Below are positions 9,504 through 40,020 of a stretch of DNA of 64,000 nt, one piece after another. Below the pieces are notes generated by a model. The model was not told the origin of the DNA, searched no databases, and was given only the letters and a program-made list of their open reading frames with translations. Within the stretch, counting starts at the first letter, position 1. Every line of letters starts with the position of its first letter. Source of the stretch: Bolinopsis microptera (lineage: Eukaryota; Ctenophora; Tentaculata; Lobata; Bolinopsidae). The stretch spans positions 5,725,001 to 5,789,000 of the forward strand of contig NC_087073.1 of assembly GCF_026151205.1 (NCBI RefSeq). Direction: 5' to 3'. The position numbers and the translations under genes were made by a program.

Positions 9504-12101
9504 AGTAAAAGGCTTTCAGATAGGAACAATTTGTCATTACGAGGTTTTTAGATTGGAAAAAATTTAATACCAACATGTTGGGTTCTTACGAAAGAATCAT
9601 GAGATTATGGCTCATATTATTATTATTATCAGGTAATATAAGGGTAATACTCGAAAACACGTATTCTTCTAAGTCAAACAATCACGGAGAAGTTACCGTG
9701 TAACCACCAGGATCGTACATTATGAAAGTAGTTAATTTCACTATTTTACAACGCGGAAAAGCTTGTAAAACTGCAGGCTCGTGTTGTTTTCAACACCGCG
9801 CACACTCAAACACAGTCACAAATACAATATACGTTTTTCTCAAAACTCCAAAAGATTAAAAAACAAATAAAGGCTTAAAACGTGGGTAATCAGGCGTAGT
9901 TGCCGGAACTAGCTTCTTGAGAAAGTAGTCCGGACAACTGAAGAGCTTGATATCGTTCGTTACACCATAACTACACAAATAAATATTCACCGGGACGCAC
10001 TTTATATATTAATTAAATATCACTAGACACACAAAACGCAGTAGCTCATATATCATCGGCATCCTATTGCAGGAATCACGGTTCCTTGGGAACAAAACCA
10101 GCCGTTCAGAACATCATTATCAATCGGAGAGGGCCATCGGGGCCTGGGGTGCACATAGGTGCACGTGGCAAACTTAAAAGAAAATGTATCATAACTAACT
10201 TTGAACAGGTACACGTGGTGGATGCCCTGCATATAACTTCTAAAACCCAAAAAAATGTTAAATATGGCATTACCGTAACAGGCAGGAAACAGTTAAAGCG
10301 TTCTAGGTTAGCGGTTACCTAGGTAAGCGGTTAGCTGTTAACTCAAAGCCTGTAAAATATTATTTAAAAACATTCTTTAAAAAGAAAATCATTAAAACAC
10401 ACTTAATAATATATAGCAAATAGATGTTTAACCGCTTGTAGTAAGAAGGGTAATTAATTTGTCTCGTCAGGTACTTTTATCCATCATAACCATGGTAACA
10501 CTGCACACATACACTCTATACACAGAGCTAAACATTATAGTCGATACCGCTCATAGCGGTTTTTAACGGTACAGTGTGATTAGGCTACTCTGGATCAAAG
10601 CAACAAGACTCCAAACCTTAGGTAACTGGTATCTTTACATGTAACCTTATTCATATTGTTATAGCCACGATCAGCTAAACTCGCTTCATCTTCATATTCT
10701 CTCCCAAAGTAGACTCTTTAAAAATATTCCAAAAATTAATATTACATTTAATATATAGCCAAAATTAAAAATATGTTCATCATAAAGCGTTTATATCATG
10801 CTTATTACGTGGTTCGGGGTACATTTAAAAGAGAGGTTAAAAATACTGAGCTTTATAAACTTCTGAAATCATTAGGTTAATAAAAACCTTGAGTGCGGTT
10901 ATTTATTCGAGATCAATCCTATAACACTCAAAGTAAGAGAGAGAGAGAGAGAGGCCAAGTTTATTATTATATCAATATTATTAACAAGATGCTCCGGATT
11001 TGATTAAAAAACTATATACTCTCGATTAACAGTGCCCGAGTACAACATGGACAAATAACCAACAAACCAAAATAATATTAAAATAACAATAAGACTGTTG
11101 TATAATAGATTATATCCTTTTAAAAACCGAACACGTGCTAGAATATTTCATTATAAAAACGACCAAAGTACCGGTAACCAGAGCGGCACCATGGTAATGA
11201 CAATCATGCACACTGCGCGACGCGCGTCACCATGGTAACCGCTGGTAATATATAACATATCATTGTTTTGGTGCCAAGATAAATCAGACAAACAGTTTAA
11301 AAACACAGGAGGATTTACTCCTTCGCTAACGTTTGTGAAAACACACAAAATCCCACTTCATGCCAGGTTGCCATGTATCCCACGTGAAGTCACTAGGTTG
11401 ATAGTAACCAATCATGACAACCAAGCATTAAAATAATAAGGCTATATATAGAAAAATGCAATTTTATTACAGCTAAAACTTTGCTTCAATAAATGAAAAA
11501 GTATTTTACTTTCCAAAGGATTTAAAATTTCTGTTAACCTTTTAAAATATAAAAACAGGCATGTAGACCTGATTTCATTAAAATTTTCAACATATACAAA
11601 AATGAAAACTGTAATCAATGAGAAGCTGTTGGGGGAGCAAATAACTCTACAGAATAGAACATTAGCACCATAGGAGATGTTTTAAAAATTGGACGTTCCG
11701 AGGATCTTTAGATTATGTCAGCGCGAGGCACGGTCATACGAATTGTCGCGCAACGTTGTCATAGCAAAAATAATTGTTACCATGACAATATTAGACGATT
11801 GATTGAGTGACACAGCGCCCCACGCGATTAGGTAAGCTTTATACTTCTTCTTCCACTAAGTTAGTCAAGTTAAAATAACCTAATAGTACAGTTCCAGGCA
11901 AGTCTGCGCGCAGCAGAACACCAAGCGAGCATGATGACAAACCCACATTATTCAAACGTGCGCACGTTTCATGTGCATTAACTGCACAAAGCACACGTGC
12001 ACATCACCTGTGCATGGAAACACCGGCATACATACCTGTTACCAGCACATGGTGATTACTGCACGTGCACACAAACGGCGCGAGGCATTGTCAGTCACGA
12101 T
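9504..12101. other. Intergenic DNA, including the probable CPEB 3' UTR
   Basis: No exon was recognised. On the minus strand this lies directly downstream of the CPEB stop codon, so its right-hand part should be 3' UTR, but I could not fix a polyadenylation site. A short (GA)n run sits at about 10935-10952. The rest is AT-rich and unremarkable. Confidence 0.5.
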
Positions 12102-30352
<18,251 letters not shown>

Positions 30353-32340
30353 CTGTACATGGGAGGAAAAACGAGGTTAGGTACGTGTGGAGACTGAAGT
30401 TAGTGAGGTAAAACGAGGGTATTTATATAATATAGTGTGGCCAAAACTTTACTAAATGTCTTGGCTGTTAGGGTTACAACAGTGTGGAGAAGGTGACAAG
30501 AAAGCTTTTACTGAATGTGTGGTGACCCTGATAAAAAGCAGGCAGTTTCAGATAATACTACCAAACAACAAGTTCAATGTAAGAAGTAGAATAAAAGTAG
30601 TAGAATAAAATATAAGATATAAAAGTAAAATCAACAAGGGGAGACCATCTAAAAACGCACATTAGCAATGTCGCTTACTTATCATGAGACATGGTAAAAA
30701 CTTGCAAATAAAACTATAAAGGTGATTAGATTTAGACAGCTCAGACACTGGCAATGTCGCAATGTACATTGTACAATGAAGAGAGCGAATATCAAGGAAA
30801 CGAAACAACAAACCATATTCAAGTACGTTTATAACAGGTAGATAAGGTGCACTAATTAGACGCTAATTGGAATCCCATTTAATGTAACGCTTCTATTGAC
30901 ACACAAGGTGATTAAAGTGATTGGAATCATATCTTGAACATAGATCTTGGCAAATAGGTTAAACATAATTTAATTTGTACCAATCATCATGATAAGGGGG
31001 TTCAGCCAATCTGATAGTAATTGTTATAGAATATAAAGATAAGATTAGGAGATAATTAGATAAGTGGTTGTTAATAGCCTCTCAAAGAATAACAATAAAC
31101 CCCGTAATGGGATCGAATTTCACAAGCACCGGTAAAATCACGACTCTCAATAAATATTACATGGAAATGAAATGTTGCTAAGAAGGCCAGACTCTCAGAA
31201 ACTTTAGAAACCGAAACTAGAATGTAGCAGAGGAAGTGGTTCAAGTATTTGAAGTTATCAGGTTACAAGGTAAGGTTGTTAGATAACATGCATGATGTAA
31301 GATGGGATATCCAGCTGGTACAACGTGCATGGTAACCAGGACAACAGGTACAACGTGCAGCTGGACTGGAAGCGTGCTTGTGCAGCTGCTTGATTCATGC
31401 TTGTGAGGACCGTTACACTTGATCAATACTGTAGCCGTTATTCTCGAGTAAGTAGCTTGCTGTGCCCTGTTCTACTCTAACTACAGAGTTAAAAGAGAGA
31501 TCTAATCATTGGTTACCTATCCGGTTCAGTTTGTGTTGTTTTGGCAGAGCGAGCTATTTGTTTTGCAAGACGAGACAGAAAGACGTGCCAAATCTCTATG
31601 AAAAAGCTGGCGCTTCTCTAAGACAATCGGTTGCCATAACTCTAAACCGAAGCGTACAGGGTCTTTTCATCTAATCCTCTCCAAGTAACCAAACATTAGT
31701 ATATGTCGGCAAATGAGTTGATAATTAGCAGAAGTAAGAAAAGAAAGCAGGTTCCAGGAGTGGTTTGTGCGGGGTGGTCGGTGTGACAATCAGACAACCA
31801 CCCTCCAGGAGGGGGTTCCGCTTTTACAACTGCCACTTTGGAGATATCTGCTACAATATCCTAACTAGCGGACCCACCTCCATCACCTACTGAAGAGTAA
31901 TTAACTGAGAATTAGAGCAAGTCAGCGAGCTGGAAACTGCAAGCAGAGGAAAAGCAGAGCCGGGACCAGCCTGCCAGGAAGTGAGCAGAGTAACAACAGG
32001 AGATCTCGCTAACTACACTATCTTGACACACTCTAAACTTGGACACTGCTAACTAGCTTAACTTGTATCTTGGACACGACTATCTAGTTGTTGGGATCTC
32101 CGACAATTCCCAGCATTTCTGAGAAACTAAATGCCATCTAAGGCAGTAATAACAAAGTAAGATTCCGTAGAACCACAAAATATGGTCGAAGATTTGACCC
32201 AAAAAGGGGCAACGGTAATGAATGAGATGAGTGTGATCCCATAACGGCATATTCCAGTGCCCACACACACAAGTGAGCCTCCTTACAAACGCCTCCTCAA
32301 TGCTCAGAACCCATGCTTACACATGAGTACTACTTTAAAC

Positions 32341-32413
32341 CACGTGACTAGACCACGTGACATCATCACGTGACTGTCTACCTCAACTATTACTGGCGGG
32401 GAAGTACCACGTG
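32341..32413. promoter_or_regulatory. CACGTG (E-box) cluster
   Basis: There are four CACGTG palindromes, at 32341, 32354, 32367 and 32408. The first three are spaced exactly 13 bp apart. CACGTG is bound by bHLH-zip factors of the Myc/Max, USF and MITF/TFEB families. A regulatory function is inferred from motif density only. Confidence 0.4.
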
Positions 32414-33777
32414 ATCCGGTAGCTCAATTGTGAGTGGAAGAGGGGTGGGTAGTGCCATGTTTACACTGGGAGAGCCTGGTGTGTTTGGTTGTGCGGAGGA
32501 CACTTTATCCTCTAAAGCGAGGGTTAAGGTACTCAGCGGATCAGGATGTTGGAGGGAGGGGTCTGTATCTGAGGGGTCTGTATCTGAGTGCTATAATTCG
32601 GGTAGCTCCAGAATATTGTACTCTTAGACTTACTACATTGTGCACTACTGCTCAAGGCTCAAGCAATGAGATCATTGCAAACATTTTTCATATTGCCTTA
32701 TTATTAACGTTTTGATGACATCATTAACACTGGTACATTAATCCTCTTACTTTATTTTGTAAGCTCTTGTAACTTTTTTACAGAAATCACAGCGATACTT
32801 GATTACAAGTAAAATTCAGCGCAAGGTTTAAAGAAATGATGGATAACTATTTATACTCATGGCTGGAGAATTAATGCAGCAGTCTATTTACAACCAAAAA
32901 TATGTTTGATAATATAGCGCTGGTAGTGATTGACCCAGCAACTGCTTCCACAGAAAAAGGAGCTCTATGTTATTTAACAAAACCATTGGTGTCGGTCCAA
33001 GTAAACAGGTACTAATGTATCATTAAAGTATCAACTTTCAGACTAATTCGCACGAAGAGACAAATAGCTTAGTTGGCACATGTCAAGCAGTTCTAAAGAA
33101 CACGGTGCTCCAGCAGAAAATCTAATCAAAATACCAGATCTTCAAGGAACCACTGAAAGAGATTTCTTGAGTGATTGTCCACGAAAATTGGACGTAAGTT
33201 GCCAGGGCCGCCGGTTTCTGTCACATATCCTGGGAACAACATCAGACCCATTACCAAACTCTCGAGGCAAGTTCACTTAGATATAATATATAAAAGAAAC
33301 AGAGATATTCCAGATATTAAATGGACCGGCGCGGCACAAGGCAGATGCAGTTGTCAAAGAAATGCGGACAGATCCATTTGAAATAGGATCTATTCCGAGA
33401 AAACAAGTCTGGCAACTTAAATCGTTAGGCTGTTAAACATAGTCACTGGTAAATATTACGGGAGTTAAAGATCAGGTCTGACCCACAAAAACAAATCTTC
33501 AAGAACGGTTGAACGTTCAAGGTTTCAAGGTTTCCTCAGGCACTAAAGATCGGTTATAACTCCGTAACTTATAGTTATACTATATTATATATTATATATC
33601 ATATATTGTATTATAACTACATACTCGTATTATTATATCAGGAGATCTTGTTTTACTGTCCGTAGTCGGAGGCATGCACCGTGAAACTGTAATAGGGCGG
33701 CGGTCAACAGTTCCAAATTACACAGTAGTGGCGGTTGACATGGGTATGTCCTGAGTATGTGACTTTATTTTCAACAC

Positions 33778-33866
33778 AAGTAACGGAAACATAGGTTCCC
33801 CAAGTAACGGAAACATAGGTTCCCCAAGTAACGGAAACATAGGTTCCCCAAGTAACGGAAACATAT
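33778..33866. repeat. 24-bp minisatellite, four copies
   Basis: AAGTAACGGAAACATAGGTT followed by CCCC is repeated with a period of 24 (starts at 33778, 33802, 33826 and 33850). The last copy is truncated. Confidence 0.95.
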
Positions 33867-34572
33867 TAAGTACTGTTAAGTTCTATAAGGAATACAAGGA
33901 ATACAAATTTAAAATCTTAAGTTAAAACAGTAACTGTTAAGATAATAACAATATCATAAGATTTAGATTTAATATTAATATAATTTACTAAAAAGAAAAA
34001 GAAAGATTTTGAAAATAATTATTTCGTTTACAGTCCCCTTGTTGATGCTTAAGCCAGGCCACTTTGTGCTCGTTGTATAATGTGAATAGATATGGTGCAA
34101 AGCAACTATATCTCGTATTCTCCATATTTCAATAAGCAAAATTATGAACTTCAGAATTAGAAAGGCCATTTTTTAATAGGTACTTAAAATGTTAATTTTA
34201 AGAGCAAGTCCTAACTTTTGATTTTAAATTAAGTGTGACAGTTTTATGGATAATACTAGAGAATAGTAAAGCCAAAACGTTTACCGTTCTGAATCACCTA
34301 GTTTTCCTATAATGGTAACGGCACTGTGAGAAAACCTAAACCTAGGCACTGCAATAAAGGCACGACTTTCACGTGACAAACCTTACTCAAGTTACTTGTT
34401 GATGGAATAATGTCGCAGTTCCAGTCCTCACTGTTAAACATATTTCCAATAAGTTATGTATGCAGTATCACGTACTAGTAAAGTCTGTACTTCACCCCTA
34501 ATTCCACCAGTAGTAAAACTTTGTTCCCGATAAGTGATAAGTTGTTCCAGAATTATAAAATAAATTTATCGG

Positions 34573-34604
34573 TGACGTCACACGCCAGTGACGTCACACG
34601 CCAG
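34573..34604. promoter_or_regulatory. Tandem CRE (TGACGTCA) duplication
   Basis: TGACGTCACACGCCAG occurs twice head to tail. TGACGTCA, at 34573-34580 and 34589-34596, is the full palindromic cAMP-response element bound by CREB/ATF bZIP proteins. Function is inferred from sequence. Confidence 0.45.
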
Positions 34605-34909
34605 TCGATCTAACATGAGCAACCAGTTAACATGTATAATATTACATCAAGTAATCCTGGGAACGTTTCACTCCTGCCACAACACGGCACGTGATAAAAC
34701 TCAGAATTAGTTCTGGGGCAAAATCTGTAGTGTTCCCGTTTATTGCGACAAGGAAAAGGCTCTTATCAGGATAATGAATTGCTCTATACTACGTTTAGTA
34801 TACTACGTTTCAATGTAACAACCTCGTAGTCATGATCTCAGATTATTTGTTATAATAATATAGTAGTGTTGAAAGTACACAACATTGCTACAGTTGAAGA
34901 TGCCGGTGT

Positions 34910-34968
34910 CACGTGACCGGTGACAGTGTCACGTGACAGAACTATGTTGCAGTTGAAGAGGTCACGTG
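34910..34968. promoter_or_regulatory. CACGTG cluster, GTCACGTGAC type
   Basis: CACGTG occurs at 34910, 34930 and 34963, each in the longer palindromic context GTCACGTGAC, which favours the extended TCACGTGA class of E-box. GTTGCAGTTG and related segments lie between them (34946 and 34975). Confidence 0.4.
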
Positions 34969-35539
34969 ACTACTGTTGCAGTTGGTACGACCACAACCTT
35001 CCCAATCCGAGACTGGACTAGTTACTGTCATTAACACAGCCACACAGTTTGTGAACCTTATTTCAGGTGTTGCAGCTCGTCTGTGACACTTTCTCTCTCT
35101 GTACAGTTTAACAGTACTGTGAACTGTGAAACTGAATTCACAAGACTGGGAGAAGACGGAAACTGTAACCAGTCATGGGAAAAGAGAAAGTTCTCACAGA
35201 AACTCTAGCTCTGTTTTAGTACTGTTGGTGAGCAGCTATTTGACATATTTAAGGAGTTCAACAAACATGTTACTTGGTGTTAGCGGGGAGTCATAACAAC
35301 AGAGGAAATGTGATCGGAAGATGTTGACTATTTAAAAGAAAACCATGTCGGTAAAGTCTTAACCTAGTTGAAAAAACCGAAGAGGTCTGAACGGAAATGA
35401 CGAAAAATGGAGTTTATAAAGGAGTATGGACTATCAAAGGGAAGGGAGAGGTGGAGCTGCGCCAAATCAGATATTGAGTATCCCGAACTCCCCTCTCGGG
35501 CCTCTCTCCTTCCTCGCCCTGCATAGGAGCTCACACTGT

Positions 35540-35597
35540 CACGTGGGCTGTCATGTGACTTATCACGTGACCCCGGCGTTGTAGGGAGGATCACGTG
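35540..35597. promoter_or_regulatory. CACGTG cluster upstream of a TATA-like motif
   Basis: CACGTG occurs at 35540, 35564 and 35592. A TATA-like GTATAAAG lies at about 35612 on the plus strand, roughly 20 bp after the last site. No plus-strand gene is visible downstream, so this may be a fortuitous match or a promoter of an unrecognised transcript. Confidence 0.3.
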
Positions 35598-36315
35598 GTT
35601 GTGGGCAGAGAGTATAAAGTGACATCACGGGTGGTGGAGGCAGTTTGAAGATGCAGGCTAAGCAACACTTGTTGCAATTTAGAGCTCAAGTTTTAGTTTG
35701 AGAGAGCGATACTACAGATCACCGCAGGAGAACACAGTTTGAGCTGGATCTAATGGCTGCTATGGTTTCTATGGTTACTATCGGAGTTACTTTGTTACAA
35801 AATTTCGATTTTTTAAATGTCTAGTAGGCTAAATTATTGTAATATCCGGATCGGAACATTATTTATTAGTTGTAATCATTCGGGCAAAATTTGTAATGAA
35901 CTCTACAAATTTTGCACCTGAATCGCTAAACTATTCCTTTCTGACGAAAGGGATTGAATTGTTAACAATAACGTGAATGGAAATCGATAAATCATAAAAT
36001 GGATGGAACCAATATTGCAAGGTCGGACAATGAATGACAAATTTGATTCTTGAACCGATCTCGGTAGACAATGTTGGATAAATGGTAGAGTAGAATAGTA
36101 TAGCACTTACAAACAGTGTTATATCTCGTATTTACTAAGTGGTTGGAGGTTGACAGTAGAGCAGCTAAAGGCGTACAATAGAGGGTTAAACAGGTACACT
36201 GAGGCTGAACAATACCATAACCCCAAATACCGTCCTAATCCTGTACACTTCAATCATGGGATGTACGTGAGGGGGATTGTTGCCGGGGTGACAATGTCAT
36301 GATGTGGTGGAGGGT

Positions 36316-36338
36316 CACGTGATAAAAACAATCACGTG
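36316..36338. promoter_or_regulatory. CACGTG pair
   Basis: TCACGTGAT at 36315 and TCACGTGCT at 36332, 17 bp apart. Two further single sites follow at 36489 and 36573. Confidence 0.3.
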
Positions 36339-36842
36339 CTCTACACATCCAGCTAACAGCTAGATAATACACCGCTACATTCATCAATAATCCTGGGCGA
36401 TATATCGGACCTAGTTGATCAGCCGCATTCTAGACGCACATGTTCATTAGCGCTCGCCCTCCGGCCAATAAGGAAGCAGGGATTCCAGCACGTGACTCCC
36501 AGGCAACCCATCGTAAAACAGGCACACAGTCAGGTGATTGCTAGGCAACAAATCAGGATGTTATTGTCGAGTCACGTGCGCTAAATTAATCAATGAAGAA
36601 GCTGGAGCTAGTGAGTCCGTGAGCTCAGTGGTGGGCGAATGTACAGGCTTATTTTGTACAGGCTTGTAAGTGTCGTGCAATTAGCAGGAAAGGAGTGCGC
36701 GAGTGTGAGCAGTCAGTTCCTTTAACCAAAGATAATCATTATAAATACGAGACGTTAATCTCGTGGGAGGAGTGAGACGACTTTTTAGTGAGATATCAAT
36801 GTAGAAAAACAGAGGAACATTGAGATACGAGTAGAAGCTGGT

Positions 36843-38201
36843 TTAAGGGGGCATACACCAAATCTGTCCAGACCAAATGACCTCATAGGCAGTTCAGTGA
36901 CCTTCTACCGCACCGTTTCCACACCAAAAAAAATTATTTTGAGAATACCCATTTTTGTAATCGAGCATTTCCTGGTTAAGAGTGCAATTTTCGGAAAAAA
37001 TTATTTTGTGGTTGAGACGCTATAAGTTAATCATTTCTTGCGGTATCGGGTTGAAATTTTGCTCGCCGTTTATTCACATCTATGTCAAGGTGTGTGTAAA
37101 ATCTTGATATCGTATCTAAAAAGGCTGGTGTGTTATGAATTTTTAAAGTCAAAAAGCTAAAATTGTCCTTTTCAGGCTTATTTTAACAAAAAGTCAGTCA
37201 GGGAAGATCGGATTATTTGATGCTTGACATCAAATTGTTCTCTGAATTCTGGCGCAGTTTTTGATGCCCTCAAAAATGTTTTTACTCATTCACCTTCTGA
37301 TCTATTGGACCTCAAAGCCAAACAACAAATTTAGGCACATTTTTCGTTTTTAATATTTACTGATTTTTCTAAAGTTTTGATAGGAATGTGCTAGTGACTT
37401 TTTGAAGGGTGCAAAATAACCGCAACTAGCACATTTATATACGAGTTATGAACAACAAAACACCCTAAAATGCTTCCCTTTGAAGTTATGGGAAAAAATG
37501 TGATTTTTTGGCTTTGCAGATAAAAAATCACATTTTCTCTCATAACTTCAAAGGGAAGCATTTTAGGGTGTTTTGTTGTTCATAACTCGTATATAAATGT
37601 GCTAGTTGCGGTTATTTTGCACCCTTCAAAAAGTCACTAGCACATTCCTATCAAAACTTTAGAAAAATCAGTAAATATTAAAAACGAAAAATGTGCCTAA
37701 ATTTGTTGTTTGGCTTTGAGGTCCAATAGATCAGAAGGTGAATGAGTAAAAACATTTTTGAGGGCATCAAAAACTGCGCCAGAATTCAGAGAACAATTTG
37801 ATGTCAAGCATCAAATAATCCGATCTTCCCTGACTGACTTTTTGTTAAAATAAGCCTGAAAAGGACAATTTTAGCTTTTTGACTTTAAAAATTCATAACA
37901 CACCAGCCTTTTTAGATACGATATCAAGATTTTACACACACCTTGACATAGATGTGAATAAACGGCGAGCAAAATTTCAACCCGATACCGCAAGAAATGA
38001 TTAACTTATAGCGTCTCAACCACAAAATAATTTTTTCCGAAAATTGCACTCTTAACCAGGAAATGCTCGATTACAAAAATGGGTATTCTCAAAATAATTT
38101 TTTTTTGGTGTGGAAACGGTGCGGTAGAAGGTCACTGAACTGCCTATGAGGTCATTTGGTCTGGACGGCACAAACCACTGTTTTGGTGTTTGCCCCCTTA
38201 A
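36843..38201. mobile_element. Foldback (long inverted-repeat) element flanked by TTAA
   Basis: The two arms, 36847-37509 and 37522-38197, are nearly perfect reverse complements, separated by a loop of about 12 bp (GGCTTTGCAGAT). Both ends read TTAA then GGGGGCA inwards, so the TTAA at 36843-36846 and 38198-38201 is the likely target-site duplication, the signature of piggyBac-like insertions. The right arm carries about 13 extra bases near its tip, which accounts for the difference in arm length. There is no transposase gene inside, so the element is non-autonomous. A transcript crossing it would form a hairpin of more than 600 bp. Confidence 0.88.
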
Positions 38202-38597
38202 GGTGCTACGTCCTACGACTCCAACGTTATCAAGGGGAATCTTTAAGGGACATTTCAGGAGGTCACGATCAGTCATTTCAACCCAGTTTGATCTCTATTC
38301 AAAACGGGCATGGGCTCAACTCATTAATCTACTTACATTGAAAACTAAGCTTGCTTTTACAAAATTGTAAACTTTGATAGGTTTACAGACTTGAGATAAC
38401 GGTGATAATATGAGAAGTTCCTTTGCCAAATTCCGGGAATTTGGGTGACATGAGTAAAAGAGGAAAATTTTAAGGAAGCTTTCCTCGAGAGTTTATTAGA
38501 TTCATTTGTTGCGTTATCATCGGTTGGTTTAGGTTATATCGTATGACAGTGCTATACATAGCGAGACAAATATTCCGACTTACTAATAGTAATCTTA

Positions 38598-38887
38598 CCT
38601 CTTACGTGCATACTGCATATTTAACACTGCATGATATAATTGGAATAAGTGCATTATATTTAACACTGCATATAATTGGAGTAAGTGCATATTTAACACT
38701 ACATATACAGTAAAACCCCGATTTACCGCGGAGTTTGGGGGAAAGGAAACAACCGCGGTAAATCAGGGTTTGCGGTAAATCGGGGCGCGGTAAATCGGGG
38801 TTTTACTGTAATTGGAATAAGTGCATATTCAACACTGCGTAATATTATTGGAATAAGTGCATATTTAACACTCCATATAATTGGAAA
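38598..38887. repeat. Degenerate repeat of about 33 bp
   Basis: Units share GCATATTTAACACTGCATA and ATTGGAATAAGT, with several copies at about 38608, 38640, 38672, 38812 and 38850. The array is split by the MITE at 38708-38808, which is younger. Confidence 0.8.
38708..38808. mobile_element. pogo/Tigger-like MITE (101 bp) with TA duplication
   Basis: The termini are CAGTAAAACCCCGATTTACC and its near-exact inverted copy ending in ACTG. TA flanks both sides (38706-38707 and 38809-38810). The CAGT...ACTG ends and the TA target are typical of pogo/Tigger members of the Tc1/mariner superfamily. Inside, GCGGTAAATC(A/G)GGG is present three times. There is no coding capacity. Confidence 0.85.
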
Positions 38888-39540
38888 TGCTGAATTCTAT
38901 CAGACTGTTTAAGAGGCAACATTACTTGATTAATATAAATTTAAAAATCTCATTAATTTTGATTAGGCTGGATGTAATGCCAAGAAATAATATATAACGT
39001 ATTATTAATCTATAAGAATCTATGACTTTTAGTGAAAGTTAACATTAATTCAACCTTAATCGTAGTAGAATTTCCGAGTGATTATTCAATCTATCTGATC
39101 GAATAGGAGAGTACAAGAGTTCACTTTGATTTACCAGAGATTTTTATATTTTTGTAATAACCTCCTAACCTTTAAGAAATCTTTGAAAGCAATGGAACAT
39201 TTAGAATATTCAGTACTGGTGAGTGAAATGAACGATATCATGTAATCAACTCTATCACAAGATATTATTCTCAGAAAACCATGATCAGCAGATGAGAAAT
39301 TAAACATTTGATTTGCTAACGCCGACCACCAAAACATCATCAAAACTTCATGAAAAGTATGAATCTACCCACCAGGACGACTATAATATCCTGAACAGTA
39401 AGATAGTCAGTATAACGCCCCTTCTAAAACAGAGCACTGAAGAGGAAGGGAGGGTACCCGGGGGTGGCTACTCATTTGAACCTTTAGCTACTCCGATAGT
39501 GGCAGGTACCTGATTGGATTGTTTCCAAATGACAGTTCCG

Positions 39541-39603
39541 ATTGGCTGAGAACGCCCACGTGACGAGATTCTCCGCTTCTGATTGGCTGAGAACAGCCAC
39601 GTG
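39541..39603. promoter_or_regulatory. Duplicated CCAAT-box plus E-box module
   Basis: ATTGGCTGAGAAC followed by CCCACGTG at 39541-39562 recurs 41 bp later as ATTGGCTGAGAAC then GCCACGTG at 39582-39603. ATTGG is an inverted CCAAT box (NF-Y site) and CACGTG an E-box, a pairing common in animal promoters. A third ATTGG stands at 39513. No gene start is recognisable on either side, so the target is unknown. Confidence 0.4.
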
Positions 39604-39844
39604 GCAAGTTTCCAGGCCTCTGGTTGGGTAGCTGTCGGTGTGGCGGTATTGACAGGTGAGTAGCAATATAAAGTTAATTAGGGGAGCGGGAGGAGTGACA
39701 AGGACGGGACCGCATTATTACTTTAAACAGACGCAATCGTCATTCCATCTCCATATTGAAACCTTTATACGCATTAAAATACGGTTTATTCAATCGTTCT
39801 GAGCCTGTGCTATTAGGACATGTTCACTACAAGACCTGACAAAA

Positions 39845-40020
39845 GTCTCGAGGATCATATTGGGAGAAAGGACAAGTGGGCGTCATACTTTCAGAGAAAA
39901 TGCGAAATATAATATCGGCAAAGGAAACCTCAAATTTAATGAGACGGATGAACATATGTTCGCCGAGTGTGCATCGCTCCAGATTCCAAGAGTAATTAAC
40001 GAAGGGGTGAAGGAGAATTG
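39845..40020 (+). pseudogene. Possible relic of a LINE C-terminal region
   Basis: A plus frame reads GERTSGRHTFRENAKYN and FNETDEHMFAECASLQ, then stops. The ETxEHxFxECxxL pattern resembles the segment after the RT/RNase H of I/R1-like LINEs. It is short and without cysteine partners, so identification is tentative. Confidence 0.3.

Larger units (their letters stand above)
30353..36842. other. Upstream region of CPEB, non-coding
   Basis: No exon was recognised on either strand. It contains a 24-bp minisatellite and several clusters of CACGTG and CRE motifs listed separately. As it lies 5' of the CPEB gene, the promoter and any 5' UTR exons are likely here, but I cannot place them. Confidence 0.5.
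38202..39540. other. Non-coding region with a minisatellite and a MITE
   Basis: No exon was recognised. It contains the 33-bp-type repeat and the pogo-like MITE listed separately. Confidence 0.5.

Noticed and set aside
32430-32715. Plus-strand open frames next to the CACGTG cluster
   Set aside because: Short, with no homology and no coding-like composition beyond chance.
35364-35594. Minus-strand open frame upstream of CPEB as its first exon
   Set aside because: No donor in the phase needed for exon 30352 could be identified, and the peptide resembles nothing in CPEB proteins.
38146-38370. Open frame across the right end of the foldback element
   Set aside because: It crosses the element boundary and has no similarity to known proteins.
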